Source: Marivita lacus | GTDB taxonomy: Bacteria; Pseudomonadota; Alphaproteobacteria; Rhodobacterales; Rhodobacteraceae | Reading direction: 5' to 3' | Assembly (NCBI RefSeq): GCF_014637725.1 | Contig: NZ_BMFC01000001.1 | Span: 560,632 to 624,631, forward strand | Length of the DNA stretch: 64,000 nt | Shown: positions 34,148-42,899 of the stretch, one piece after another | Numbering within the stretch: the stretch's first letter is position 1 | How the letters are laid out: each line of letters begins with the position of its first letter | Made by a program: the position numbers and the translations under genes | Notes under the pieces: model-generated | Database searches by the model: none | What the model saw: the letters and a program-made list of their open reading frames with translations, nothing else | What the model was told of the DNA's origin: nothing

Positions 34148-36106
34148 ATGCTGCGCTTTGCCGCCATTTTCTCTGCATGTCTGACGCTGGCTTTTCCGAC
34201 CTCTGCCCAGCAAACGGATGCCCCCATCCAGCAATTGCTTCAGTCCCAAAGCGAACTCATCGTCGAAAGCTCCAGAGTGACGATCGGACCGGCCATCGAT
34301 GCGCTTGCCAATAGCGGTTTGCCCGCGGCGCAGGTTGTCATGGACAAGTGGCAGACCCGAGAGATGTGGGTGAACGCCGAAACCGGCCTGTTCGTCTATG
34401 CCGAGGAGGTTGACGGCGACGCCTTGCGGATTTTCGATTTTGCCGATGGCAGCGAAATTGGCGTCGTCCCGGATGACGGGTTCGAACAGCTCAAGCCGAA
34501 CTCGGGTATTCGCGGGTTGATCGGCACGGCGCTGGTGCAATTCCAACTCAGCGACACTGACCCGGACACGCGCCGCCGCGCGCTGGATGCAATCGAACGC
34601 GGCGCCGAGGAAAGCCATCTTGCCGCGCTGCGTGCCAGCCTTGCGAAGGAACCGGACGCGGTGATCCTTGCCCGCAAGCAGCGGCTGGAGCGGTTGCTGA
34701 CCATTGCGTATGGCGCCACGAACGAAGAGCGGATCGTGGCGATCCAGAGCTTTGACGGTGATCTGGGCGTCGATGTGCGCGCAGCACTCAATCCTCTTGT
34801 TGCAGTGCGTGTCGAAGCGGCGGAAACCCTGCCCAGCGATCCCGATATCGGTCGGTCTCTGGACCCCGGATCGGACGCCCTGCCCCGCAACGATGCCTAT
34901 GCCTTGCTGGTCGACGCTGACCTTGCCAAACCGCGCATCAGTGTCGAAGACCAGCGCGAGGCGCTGATTGCCAATATTGCGGATGGGCAGGTGGCCGGCA
35001 TTCAGGTCGCTACGCTGGACAGCCAGACCGCGCGCGACATGGCTTATGCCGCCCTGGCGGACCAAGGCACCGTGACCGCTGTCGCGACCGAAGCCGAGGT
35101 CGATGAGCGGCTGTCGGACCATGTTTTCTACGAACGCTATATCGGCGCGCCCCCCGAAGTGGTTGCCGCGGCGCTGCTTGCCCTTGAGGCGATCGAGAAC
35201 AAGGTCGCGCTCAACCAGGCGTTCGATCTTGGCCTCGATGCGCTGTCGCTTGCGTCGATCTATTTCCTTGCTGCCATCGGCCTTGCCATCACCTTTGGTG
35301 TAATGGGCGTCATCAACATGGCCCATGGCGAGTTCATCATGATGGGTGCCTATACCGGCTATGTCGTGCAACTCTTCATTCCCGATTACACCCTGTCGAT
35401 CCTTGTCGCGATCCCGCTGGCCTTTGCCGTGACCTTCGGCGCAGGTGTCGCGATGGAGCGGCTGGTGATCCGCTGGCTGTACCATCGCCCGCTGGAAACG
35501 CTGCTTGCCACCTTCGGCATTTCCATCGCGCTGCAACAGCTGGCCAAGAACATCTTCGGCACGCAGGCCCGCCCGCTGACCGCGCCCGGATGGCTGGACG
35601 GGTCTCTGGTCATCAACGACATCGTGTCGATCAGCTATATTCGCATCGCGATCTTCGTGCTGGCGCTTCTGTTCCTCGCGCTGTTCCTTTTCGTGATGAA
35701 CCGCACCCGTCTTGGCCTCGAAGTGCGCGCGGTGACGCAGAACCCGCGCATGGCGGCGTCGATGGGGATCAACCCCGACAAGATCAACATGCTGACCTTT
35801 GGTTTCGGGTCGGGCATCGCCGGCATCGCCGGGGTTGCCATCGGGCTGTATGCCAAGGTGACCTCGGAAATGGGGAGCGATTACATCGTGCAAAGCTTCA
35901 TGACCGTGGTGGTCGGCGGAGTGGGCAACATCTGGGGCACACTGCTGGGCGCCACCATGGTCGGTTTCCTGCAAAAGGGGATCGAGTGGTTCAACCCGTC
36001 CAACACCCTGGCGGCGCAGACCTACATGATCCTGTTCATCATTCTGTTCATCCAGTTCCGGCCAAAGGGCATCATCGCCCTCAAGGGCCGCGCGGCGGAG
36101 GCGTGA
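34148..36106 (+). CDS. urtB: Urea ABC transporter permease UrtB with a large N-terminal region
   Basis: A 652-residue protein. A signal-like segment opens it (LRFAAIFSACLTLAFPTSAQQ), then about 330 soluble residues probably outside the membrane, and from about residue 358 the LivH-type permease (SIYFLAAIGLAITFGVMGVINMAHGEFIMMGAY), with the EAA-like AVTQNPRMAASMGINPDKINM near 535. The N-terminal region has helical repeats rich in Ala and Leu (DTRRRALDAIERGAEE). Cyanobacterial UrtB lacks it; some proteobacterial homologues have it. Start ATG 34148. Four bases separate it from urtC. Confidence 0.92.
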   Translation: MLRFAAIFSACLTLAFPTSAQQTDAPIQQLLQSQSELIVESSRVTIGPAIDALANSGLPAAQVVMDKWQTREMWVNAETGLFVYAEEVDGDALRIFDFADGSEIGVVPDDGFEQLKPNSGIRGLIGTALVQFQLSDTDPDTRRRALDAIERGAEESHLAALRASLAKEPDAVILARKQRLERLLTIAYGATNEERIVAIQSFDGDLGVDVRAALNPLVAVRVEAAETLPSDPDIGRSLDPGSDALPRNDAYALLVDADLAKPRISVEDQREALIANIADGQVAGIQVATLDSQTARDMAYAALADQGTVTAVATEAEVDERLSDHVFYERYIGAPPEVVAAALLALEAIENKVALNQAFDLGLDALSLASIYFLAAIGLAITFGVMGVINMAHGEFIMMGAYTGYVVQLFIPDYTLSILVAIPLAFAVTFGAGVAMERLVIRWLYHRPLETLLATFGISIALQQLAKNIFGTQARPLTAPGWLDGSLVINDIVSISYIRIAIFVLALLFLALFLFVMNRTRLGLEVRAVTQNPRMAASMGINPDKINMLTFGFGSGIAGIAGVAIGLYAKVTSEMGSDYIVQSFMTVVVGGVGNIWGTLLGATMVGFLQKGIEWFNPSNTLAAQTYMILFIILFIQFRPKGIIALKGRAAEA

Positions 36107-36109
36107 AGC

Positions 36110-37363
36110 ATGACTGACGCAGCCCTTCCCCGCCGCCAGCCCATCGCCCTTCGCTTCCCGTCGGTGATGATCTTTCTGGCCATCCTCGCGCTGTTCACAG
36201 TTGGTGTGACGATCCTGTCCGAAGGGTTCGGCATCGGTGTGATCTCGACCAGCTTCATCAAGACGCTGGGCAAGACCCTGTGCCTGTGCCTCGTGGCGCT
36301 CGCGATGGATCTGGTCTGGGGTTATTGCGGTATCCTCAGCCTTGGCCACATGGCGTTTTTCGGCCTTGGTGGATACGCGATCGGCATGTGGCTGATGTAT
36401 GCGCGGACCGAGATCATCGTTCTGGAAAGCCTTTCCGCAGCACCTTTGCCGCCCACGCCGACAGAAGTGTCGGACGGCATCGCCAGCCAGATCTTCGGCG
36501 TTGTCGGCGCGTCGGAGTTTCCGCCTGTCTGGGCCTTTGCCCATTCCCTGCCGCTGCAACTCTTGGCCGTTGTCCTGGTGCCCGGCCTTCTGGCGCTGGT
36601 ATTCGGCTGGCTGGCATTCCGCAGCCGCGTCACGGGTGTATACCTGTCGATCCTGACGCAGGCGATGACCTTGGCGCTTTCGCTGCATCTGTTCCAGAAC
36701 GACAGCGGCTTGCGCGGCAACAATGGCCTGTCTGGTCTTCAGAACATTCCCGGACTGTCTGACACACCGCAATCCACGGTCTCGATCTGGTTCTTCTGGG
36801 CCTCCGCTGTGGCGCTCGGCCTTGGCTATCTTCTTTGTGCCTGGGTCGTGTCGGGCAAGTTCGGATCGGTCATTCGCGCCATCCGCGACGACGAAGCCCG
36901 CGTGCGGTTCCTGGGCTATCCCGTCGAGGCGTTCAAGCTGGCGATCTTTACCCTGACGGCCGTGATCGCGGGCATCGCGGGTGCGCTTTACTATCCGCAG
37001 GCAGGCATCATCAATCCGGCCGAGATTGCGCCCATTGCGTCGATCTACCTGGCGGTCTGGGTCGCCATCGGTGGGCGCGGCAGGCTCTATGGCGCGGTCA
37101 TTGGCGCGGCGTTTGTCTCGTTGGTGTCGACATGGTTCACCGGCGGTCAGGCCCCCGACATCAACCTTGGCTTTTACACAATCAACTGGGTCGATTGGTG
37201 GACCGTGCTGCTGGGGGTGTCCTTTGTCTGTGTGACGCTGTTCGCGCCCAAGGGCATCGGCGGTCTGGTCGATATCCTGATCGACCGCAAGAGCCCCAGC
37301 AGACATGGCGCAGACCTTGGCCCGGATCAGGGCGCATTGCGCGAACAGGAGGCCGAGAAATGA
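36110..37363 (+). CDS. urtC: Urea ABC transporter permease UrtC
   Basis: A 417-residue LivM-type inner-membrane permease. DLVWGYCGILSLGHMAFFGLGGYAIGM is the conserved region for the permease core, and VIRAIRDDEARVRFLGYPVE near 250 is the loop that contacts the ATPases. The C-terminal tail is hydrophilic and Gln/Glu-rich. The stop overlaps the urtD start (ATGA), so the two are coupled. With UrtB it forms the membrane channel. Confidence 0.94.
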   Translation: MTDAALPRRQPIALRFPSVMIFLAILALFTVGVTILSEGFGIGVISTSFIKTLGKTLCLCLVALAMDLVWGYCGILSLGHMAFFGLGGYAIGMWLMYARTEIIVLESLSAAPLPPTPTEVSDGIASQIFGVVGASEFPPVWAFAHSLPLQLLAVVLVPGLLALVFGWLAFRSRVTGVYLSILTQAMTLALSLHLFQNDSGLRGNNGLSGLQNIPGLSDTPQSTVSIWFFWASAVALGLGYLLCAWVVSGKFGSVIRAIRDDEARVRFLGYPVEAFKLAIFTLTAVIAGIAGALYYPQAGIINPAEIAPIASIYLAVWVAIGGRGRLYGAVIGAAFVSLVSTWFTGGQAPDINLGFYTINWVDWWTVLLGVSFVCVTLFAPKGIGGLVDILIDRKSPSRHGADLGPDQGALREQEAEK

Positions 37364-38100
37364 GCACGCTTCTTGAAGTGTCCGGCGTGTCGGTGTCCTT
37401 TGACGGGTTCAAGGCCATCAACAACCTGTCCTTCCAGATCGCCGAGCGGGAATTGCGCGCGGTGATCGGGCCGAACGGCGCGGGCAAGACCACGTTCATG
37501 GACATCATCACCGGCAAGACAAAACCTGATGAAGGCCGTGTGATTTATGGCGAGAAGAGCGTGTCGCTGCTCAAGATGTCGGAAAGCAAGATCGCGCAGG
37601 CCGGTGTGGGCCGCAAATTTCAGCGCCCCACCGTGTTCGAGGACCAGAGCGTGTTCGACAACCTGATGATGGCGCTCAAGAAAACGCGCAGTCCTCTGGC
37701 GGTGCTGTTCTTCAAACCCGCGTCAGAGGACAACGACAAGGTGGCCGCGCTTGCCGAACAGATTGGCTTGTCGGCAGCGCTTTATCGCAAGTCGGGCGAG
37801 TTGAGCCACGGTCAGAAACAGTGGCTGGAAATCGGCATGCTGCTGGCGCAAGACCCGCGCCTTTTGCTGGTCGATGAACCCGCCGCCGGGATGACACCGT
37901 CAGAACGCGAACACACCACCGACATCCTGCGCGAGGCTGCAAAGACCCGCGCCGTTGTCGTGGTGGAACATGACATGGAATTCGTGCGCCGCCTGAACTG
38001 CAAGGTGACTGTGCTGCATGAAGGGTCGGTACTGGCGGAAGGATCGCTGGACCACGTGACGAAGAACCAACAGGTGATCGAGGTGTATCTTGGCCGATGA
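37360..38100 (+). CDS. urtD: Urea ABC transporter ATP-binding protein UrtD
   Basis: A 246-residue LivG-type ATPase. Walker A is GPNGAGKTTF; the signature region ELSHGQKQWLEIGM replaces the common LSGGQ, as is usual in UrtD; Walker B is LLLVDEPAAGMT and the switch is VVEHDMEFVR. The frame remains open far upstream inside urtC, but the ATG at 37360 overlaps the urtC stop and starts conserved sequence. All catalytic parts are intact. It overlaps urtE by 11 bp. Confidence 0.94.
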   Translation: MSTLLEVSGVSVSFDGFKAINNLSFQIAERELRAVIGPNGAGKTTFMDIITGKTKPDEGRVIYGEKSVSLLKMSESKIAQAGVGRKFQRPTVFEDQSVFDNLMMALKKTRSPLAVLFFKPASEDNDKVAALAEQIGLSAALYRKSGELSHGQKQWLEIGMLLAQDPRLLLVDEPAAGMTPSEREHTTDILREAAKTRAVVVVEHDMEFVRRLNCKVTVLHEGSVLAEGSLDHVTKNQQVIEVYLGR

Positions 38101-38797
38101 AGTCCTGCGCACGAAGGGCCTGACCCTGCATTATGGCGGCAGCCAGATCCTGAACGGCATCGACATGGCCGCGCATCGGGGTGAGATCACCTGCGTCATG
38201 GGCACCAACGGCGTCGGCAAGACAAGCCTTCTCAAGGCGATCTCGGGTACACATGCCTATTCCGGTGGGACGCTGTCGCTGAACGGCGAGGACATCAGAT
38301 CGGCGAGTGCCCATGCGCTGGCCCAGAAAGGTGTCGCCTATGTCCCGCAGGGGCGCGATATATTCCCCCTGCTCACCGTGCGCGAGAACCTTGAAACCGG
38401 GTTTGCCTGCCTGCCGAAGTCGGAACATCAGATCCCGGATCACATCTACGACCTGTTCCCGATCCTGAAGGACTTCCTGCACCGGCGGGGCGGCGACCTG
38501 TCGGGCGGGCAGCAACAACAGCTTGCGATTGCGCGGGCACTGATCACCAAGCCGAAGCTCCTGCTTCTGGATGAACCGACCGAAGGCATCCAGCCTAACA
38601 TCATCCAGCAGATCGGACGGGTGATTTCCCTGCTGCGCGAACAGGCCGACATGGCGATTGTGTTGGTCGAACAGTATTTCAGCTTTGCCTACGACCTTGG
38701 CGACCGTTTCTACGTCCTGGAACGCGGTGCCGTGAAGATGAGCGGTCCGAAAGGGGATCTGGACCGCGACGCCTTGCTGGCCGGGGTGTCGGTCTAG
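38090..38797 (+). CDS. urtE: Urea ABC transporter ATP-binding protein UrtE
   Basis: A 235-residue LivF-type ATPase. Walker A is GTNGVGKTSL, then AYVPQGRDIFPLLTVREN, the signature DLSGGQQQQLAIARAL, and Walker B LLLLDEPTEGIQPN, the last being typical of UrtE. It seems to start at TTG 38090, inside the end of urtD; no ATG near the N-terminus would keep Walker A in usual register. Last gene of urtABCDE; 17 bp separate it from the convergent racemase. No urease or amt genes are in the window. Confidence 0.93.
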   Translation: MADEVLRTKGLTLHYGGSQILNGIDMAAHRGEITCVMGTNGVGKTSLLKAISGTHAYSGGTLSLNGEDIRSASAHALAQKGVAYVPQGRDIFPLLTVRENLETGFACLPKSEHQIPDHIYDLFPILKDFLHRRGGDLSGGQQQQLAIARALITKPKLLLLDEPTEGIQPNIIQQIGRVISLLREQADMAIVLVEQYFSFAYDLGDRFYVLERGAVKMSGPKGDLDRDALLAGVSV

Positions 38798-38814
38798 GCT
38801 GCCTTGACCCTCTG

Positions 38815-39555
38815 TCAGGTCGCGGCACCCGCTACGCGCTCAGCCGCGTTTGGAGTGTTCAATTCGGGCAGGTCTGACCGTGAAAACGCGACCGTTGCAG
38901 ACACCAGAACCTGCATCGCGTCGAACACAGGTACGGTGGCCTTGATATCCTGCGCCAGAAGCGAGAATTCGGTGCAGCAGATGCAGATCACATCCGCCCC
39001 GTCGTCGACCATTTGCGTGCAGATGTCCGACAGCGTGTGCGCCGCGAATTCCGATGGCCCCTGCGCCTTGATCGACCGGATCGTGGCCAGCGCCCAACCC
39101 TGCTCCGCCGCGTAGACCGGGCTGAGGCCCGCATCCGCCAGCGCCTTTTCGAACACGCCCACCTGTTGCAGCGCGGGCGAGCCAAGCAAACCGACCTTGC
39201 CGCCGGGGGCGATCCGAGCGGCCTCAGCGCAGGACATCTCGACCATGTTCAGGAAAGGTGCATCGGTCGAAGCCGCCACCTGACCCGCATAGTAATGTGC
39301 GGTGTTGCAGGGCATGACGAGCGCCTCGGCACCTGCACCGACCAACCGCTTGGCCATCTGCACAAGAACCGGACCGGGGTCTTCGCCGCCGCCTTCGAGG
39401 ATCGCCTTGATGCGCGAAGGCACCTGGGTGTTGTTGTCCACCAGCAAGGGGATGTGATCGGCATCATCGCGCGCCTGAATGGCGTCGACGATCTGCTGCA
39501 TGAAAAAGATCGTCGCTTCCGGGCCCATACCGCCCAGCACACCAATACGCCGCAT
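38815..39555 (-). CDS. Aspartate/glutamate racemase family protein
   Basis: A 246-residue cofactor-independent racemase family protein. RRIGVLGGMGPEATIFFMQQI opens it; the two catalytic Cys candidates lie in LVMPCNTAHYYA (near 86) and ICICCTEFSLL (near 195), both present. VGLLGSPALQQVGVFEKAL follows the usual fold. Members interconvert D and L forms of aspartate, glutamate or other amino acids. The ATG at 39555 overlaps the stop of the DegT gene by one base (TGATG), so translation is coupled. Last gene of a three-enzyme operon. Substrate open. Confidence 0.87.
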   Translation of the reverse strand: MRRIGVLGGMGPEATIFFMQQIVDAIQARDDADHIPLLVDNNTQVPSRIKAILEGGGEDPGPVLVQMAKRLVGAGAEALVMPCNTAHYYAGQVAASTDAPFLNMVEMSCAEAARIAPGGKVGLLGSPALQQVGVFEKALADAGLSPVYAAEQGWALATIRSIKAQGPSEFAAHTLSDICTQMVDDGADVICICCTEFSLLAQDIKATVPVFDAMQVLVSATVAFSRSDLPELNTPNAAERVAGAAT

Positions 39556-40757
39556 CAGGCTGCTCCTTTTTGCAGGGCGCGCGCCACCACATGCGCAATA
39601 ATGTCGGCCACATGGGCGCAATCCGCGAGGCTGAACGTCAGAGGAATGCGCATGTCCAGCAATCCGGCAAGAATGGCATCCGTTTTGGGCAGGTCCTGCG
39701 GTGTCACATAGCGCCAGCTTTGGTGGTTCGAGGTGAAGCCAACCGGACTGTCCGCGCCGAACCACTTGAGCTCGACGCCAAGCGCCTTGGCCCCAGTCAC
39801 CACCTGTTGCACGGTTTCCTTGCTGGCCTCCGGCATCAGGAACTGGAAGGACGACCCGACATAGCGTTCCTGTTCCAGGCGGTGCGGGACGTAGATGCCG
39901 TTCATCCCCCGCAGCCTGTCGGCCACCAGATCGTGCCGCGCGTTCCAACGGTCGATATTGGTTTCCAACCTTGACAGCTGCGGCAGCAGGATCGACGCGC
40001 GCAGGTTGTCCATCCGCCCGGACATGTTCGGCGTGTCCAGCCGGATATCGGTGAAGACCTCGGGCGCGGGTGCCGCTCCGTGGCGATCATAGAGCATGTA
40101 CGACCCGGACAGCATGATGGCGCGGGCCATGAATTCGGGATCATCCGAGGTCAGGAACCCGCCTTCGCCGCTGTTCATGTGCTTGTAGGTCTGGGTCGAG
40201 AAACACCCGGCGATGCCGAAACTGCCCGATTTGCGCCCGTTCCAGGCAGCCCCCATCGTATGTGCGCAATCCTCGATCAGCGGCACATTGTGTCGATCCA
40301 GAAGCGCAGTCAGCGCGTCCATGTCGCACAGGTGACCGCGCATGTTGGACAGCATCACCGCCTTCGGAGAGGTGGCTTCGATCTTTTCCTCGACGTCTGC
40401 CAGATCAAGCACCAGATCGGACGTGATCTCGACCAGCACCGCATCGGCCCCGACAGCGGCAATCGCGCCCGGTACAGGGGCGAGCGTGAAGCCATTGGTG
40501 AGAACCGCATCCCCCGGACCGGCGCCCAGCGCGCGCAGGGCCGTGGCCATTGCGTAGCCGCCAGAGGTGCAGGCAAGGCAGTAGGCCGACCCCTGGTAGG
40601 CGGCATAGGCCTTTTCAAGCTCGGCCACCGGACCGAGTTCAGTGCCGACCGTGTTGTAGCGATGCAGCCGTCCACTGCGCAAAACCTCAACAGCCGCCTT
40701 GATCGCGTCATCCGCGATCGGCTCCTGCTGGGTAAAGCTGCCGGTGAACGGCTGCAT
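39555..40757 (-). CDS. DegT/DnrJ/EryC1/StrS-family aminotransferase
   Basis: A 400-residue PLP-dependent enzyme. YCLACTSGGYAMATALRALG is the phosphate-binding region, EDCAHTMGAAW holds the Asp that contacts the cofactor, and FSTQTYKHMNSGEGG carries the internal-aldimine Lys (YK). Most members aminate keto-sugars bound to nucleotides, but none of the other sugar-nucleotide genes is nearby. Here it sits between a racemase and a cysteate-lyase-like enzyme, so an amino-acid-type keto substrate is conceivable. Six bases separate it from the upstream gene. The function is not determined by family alone. Confidence 0.85.
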   Translation of the reverse strand: MQPFTGSFTQQEPIADDAIKAAVEVLRSGRLHRYNTVGTELGPVAELEKAYAAYQGSAYCLACTSGGYAMATALRALGAGPGDAVLTNGFTLAPVPGAIAAVGADAVLVEITSDLVLDLADVEEKIEATSPKAVMLSNMRGHLCDMDALTALLDRHNVPLIEDCAHTMGAAWNGRKSGSFGIAGCFSTQTYKHMNSGEGGFLTSDDPEFMARAIMLSGSYMLYDRHGAAPAPEVFTDIRLDTPNMSGRMDNLRASILLPQLSRLETNIDRWNARHDLVADRLRGMNGIYVPHRLEQERYVGSSFQFLMPEASKETVQQVVTGAKALGVELKWFGADSPVGFTSNHQSWRYVTPQDLPKTDAILAGLLDMRIPLTFSLADCAHVADIIAHVVARALQKGAA

Positions 40758-40763
40758 CAGGGC

Positions 40764-41789
40764 TTACTCCGCTGCCATGGTCGGCGCGTCATAGTCGAAC
40801 GCCGCCGTGTAGCCAAAGAGCGCCACACCACCGCCGGTGTGCAGGAAGACGATGTTCTCGTCGCCAGCAAAGGCACCCTTGCGCACAAGGTCGATCAGGC
40901 CGGCTGCGCCCTTGCCGGAATAGACCGGGTCCAGAAGGATGCCTTCGAGACGCGCGAACATCTCGATCGCGGCCAGACCGTCCTTGGTGGGGATGCCGTA
41001 GCCTTCGCCAACGTAATCAGTGTTCGCCTCGACATCCTCGCGGGTGACCACACCGGGGCACCCAAGCTTTTCGGCGGTCTTGACGGCGAGGTTATAGACG
41101 TTCTCTTCCTGCTTGGGCTTGGGCGCGCGCACGCCGATCCCCAAAAGCGGGATTTGCGCGTTGATCGCCTTGAGACCCACGATCAGACCGGCCTGTGTGC
41201 CCGCGCTTCCGGTGGCGTGGATCAGACGGTCGATCCGCAGGCCCATGGTGTTGGCCTGGGTGACAAGCTCCATCGCGGCGTTGGCGTAGCCCAGCGCGCC
41301 GGTCGGGTTCGATCCGCCACCGGGGATGGTGTAGACATTGCGCCCCTCGGCACGGAACTTGTCCGCGACGGTTTCCATTTCGGCATTCATGTCCAGACCG
41401 GAACCGGGGCGCTTTTCCGCAGTCGCGCCATGCAGGAAATCAAGAAACACGTTGCCGTTCAGATTGTAGTTCGGATCGTTCGACCCTGTGCGGTCTTCCA
41501 GAAGGATGTGGCAATCGATGCCCAACTTGGCCGCGCAGGCGGCGGTCTGCCGGGCATGGTTGGATTGCGTCGCGCCCTGCGTGATGACCAGATCGGCCCC
41601 TTGCGCCTGTGCCTCGGCCATCAGGAATTCAAGCTTGCGGGTCTTGTTGCCACCTGTGGACATGCCGGTGCAATCGTCGCGCTTGATCCAGATACGCGGT
41701 CCACCCAGTTCTTTGGACAGACGGTCCATCGGCTCAAGGGCGGTGGGCAGATGAGCAAGGTGTACGCGGGGGAATCGGGAAAAATGCAT
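40764..41789 (-). CDS. PLP-dependent D-cysteine desulfhydrase / L-cysteate sulfo-lyase family enzyme
   Basis: A 341-residue PLP enzyme of the ACC-deaminase/D-cysteine-desulfhydrase group. [23 protein letters not shown] carries the PLP Lys (GNKTRK), [15 protein letters not shown] follows, and GAGTQ-type loops such as [16 protein letters not shown] bind the phosphate. Members release sulfide from D-cysteine, or sulfite from L-cysteate (CuyA of Ruegeria pomeroyi). I cannot separate these by eye. ATG 41789 has AAAGGACG upstream; the longer frame to 41846 is less likely. First gene of a racemase/aminotransferase operon, divergent from a LysR regulator. Confidence 0.82.
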   Translation of the reverse strand: MHFSRFPRVHLAHLPTALEPMDRLSKELGGPRIWIKRDDCTGMSTGGNKTRKLEFLMAEAQAQGADLVITQGATQSNHARQTAACAAKLGIDCHILLEDRTGSNDPNYNLNGNVFLDFLHGATAEKRPGSGLDMNAEMETVADKFRAEGRNVYTIPGGGSNPTGALGYANAAMELVTQANTMGLRIDRLIHATGSAGTQAGLIVGLKAINAQIPLLGIGVRAPKPKQEENVYNLAVKTAEKLGCPGVVTREDVEANTDYVGEGYGIPTKDGLAAIEMFARLEGILLDPVYSGKGAAGLIDLVRKGAFAGDENIVFLHTGGGVALFGYTAAFDYDAPTMAAE

Positions 41790-41800
41790 TGAAGCGTCCT

Positions 41801-41821
41801 TTGATGGGTTCGCAGTATCAA
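41801..41821. promoter_or_regulatory. LysR-type box upstream of the PLP operon
   Basis: TTGAT, 11 bases, ATCAA: a dyad whose inner T and A give the T-N11-A pattern used by LysR-type regulators. It starts 12 bp upstream of the desulfhydrase-family ATG, so binding could block or activate expression of that operon. The divergent LysR gene at 41895 is the likely ligand. Function inferred. Confidence 0.5.
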
Positions 41822-41864
41822 TTCTGCATGTAACCAGCCTCGTCAAATAGAAAAACGGGCGTTA

Positions 41865-41883
41865 TTATGCGCATCTTGCATAA
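41865..41883. promoter_or_regulatory. Second dyad near the LysR gene start
   Basis: TTATGC, seven bases, GCATAA: perfect 6-bp arms ending 11 bp before the LysR ATG. Its place suggests autoregulation. Together with the dyad at 41801-41821 it gives the two-site layout common for divergent LysR promoters. Confidence 0.45.
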
Positions 41884-41894
41884 AGAGGCCACCC

Positions 41895-42788
41895 ATGCGG
41901 ATAGACTGGATCGAAGACCTTGTCGCGCTGCTGGACAGTGGAGGCGTTGCCGACGCAGCACGCCTGCGCAATGTAACACAGCCCGCCTTTTCGCGCCGCA
42001 TCAAAGTGCTTGAAGAGGTGCTCGGGATCGAACTGATCGACCGGAGCGTCAAGCCCAGTGGCCCATCCACAGTGCTGCGTGACCGCGACGCCGAGCTGCG
42101 CAAACTGGCGACCGAGCAACGGCTGCTTTTGTCCGACATGCGACAGGAACAAAGCACCGGATTGCGTCAGCTTGTGATCGCCAGCCAGCACGCGATCACC
42201 ACGTCCCTGGGCACCCAGATCATCAAGTCCGTGGCCGAACCCAGCCGCACGCATATCCGCCTGCGGTCCGCCAATCGGGATGAATGCGAAACCCTGCTGA
42301 TCCGCAGGCAAGCCGCGATTTCGCTCACCTACCGGATCAAGTCCGAACCCGCGGCGGAACTGGCCTCGTTTCTGATCGAGGCCGTGATTGGTGAGGAAAC
42401 GCTGATCCCGGTCTGTGGCAGTGCTCATGCCGGTGACTTGATGGCCCGCTTCAACGACGGCGCGCTGCGGATCATCGGCTATCCGGCGGACGTGTTTCTG
42501 GGCGCAGCGGTCACGCGGCATATCCTTCCGGCGCTCGACGGTCGGTGCAGCGTCAGCGTGGTGACGGAAACCGGGCTGTCCACTGCCGCGATGCAACTGT
42601 CGCAATCGGGACTGGGTGTGGCATGGGTGCCGAAAGCACTGGCGCAACCGGATCTGTCCCGCGGGGATCTGACCAATCTCGAAGGCGACCTGGGCTGGAT
42701 CGGCATGGACATCGTGGCACAACGTTGGGCGCAGACCACAAACTCTGCCACGCTGGATGCCTGGACGCGCCTTACACTGTCGCACTGA
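41895..42788 (+). CDS. LysR-family transcriptional regulator
   Basis: A 297-residue LysR-type regulator with an N-terminal helix-turn-helix (SGGVADAARLRNVTQPAFSRRIKVLEE, about 15-41) and a C-terminal effector-binding domain. It is divergent from the desulfhydrase/DegT/racemase operon and about 105 bp away, with two dyads between. Regulation of that operon by an amino acid or amino sulfonate is the natural inference. The Arg-rich segment RIKVLEEVLGIELIDR is standard. The effector cannot be read. No second target is visible nearby. Confidence 0.88.
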   Translation: MRIDWIEDLVALLDSGGVADAARLRNVTQPAFSRRIKVLEEVLGIELIDRSVKPSGPSTVLRDRDAELRKLATEQRLLLSDMRQEQSTGLRQLVIASQHAITTSLGTQIIKSVAEPSRTHIRLRSANRDECETLLIRRQAAISLTYRIKSEPAAELASFLIEAVIGEETLIPVCGSAHAGDLMARFNDGALRIIGYPADVFLGAAVTRHILPALDGRCSVSVVTETGLSTAAMQLSQSGLGVAWVPKALAQPDLSRGDLTNLEGDLGWIGMDIVAQRWAQTTNSATLDAWTRLTLSH

Positions 42789-42899
42789 CGGTCATACGGC
42801 CAGACCTTGAAACAGCAGAAACTGCGAATTCCTTTCGAAAACCGCTAAATTTTTGGCGAGCCGTGTCGTTGAGCCTGATAACTCACAAGGGACCTTATC

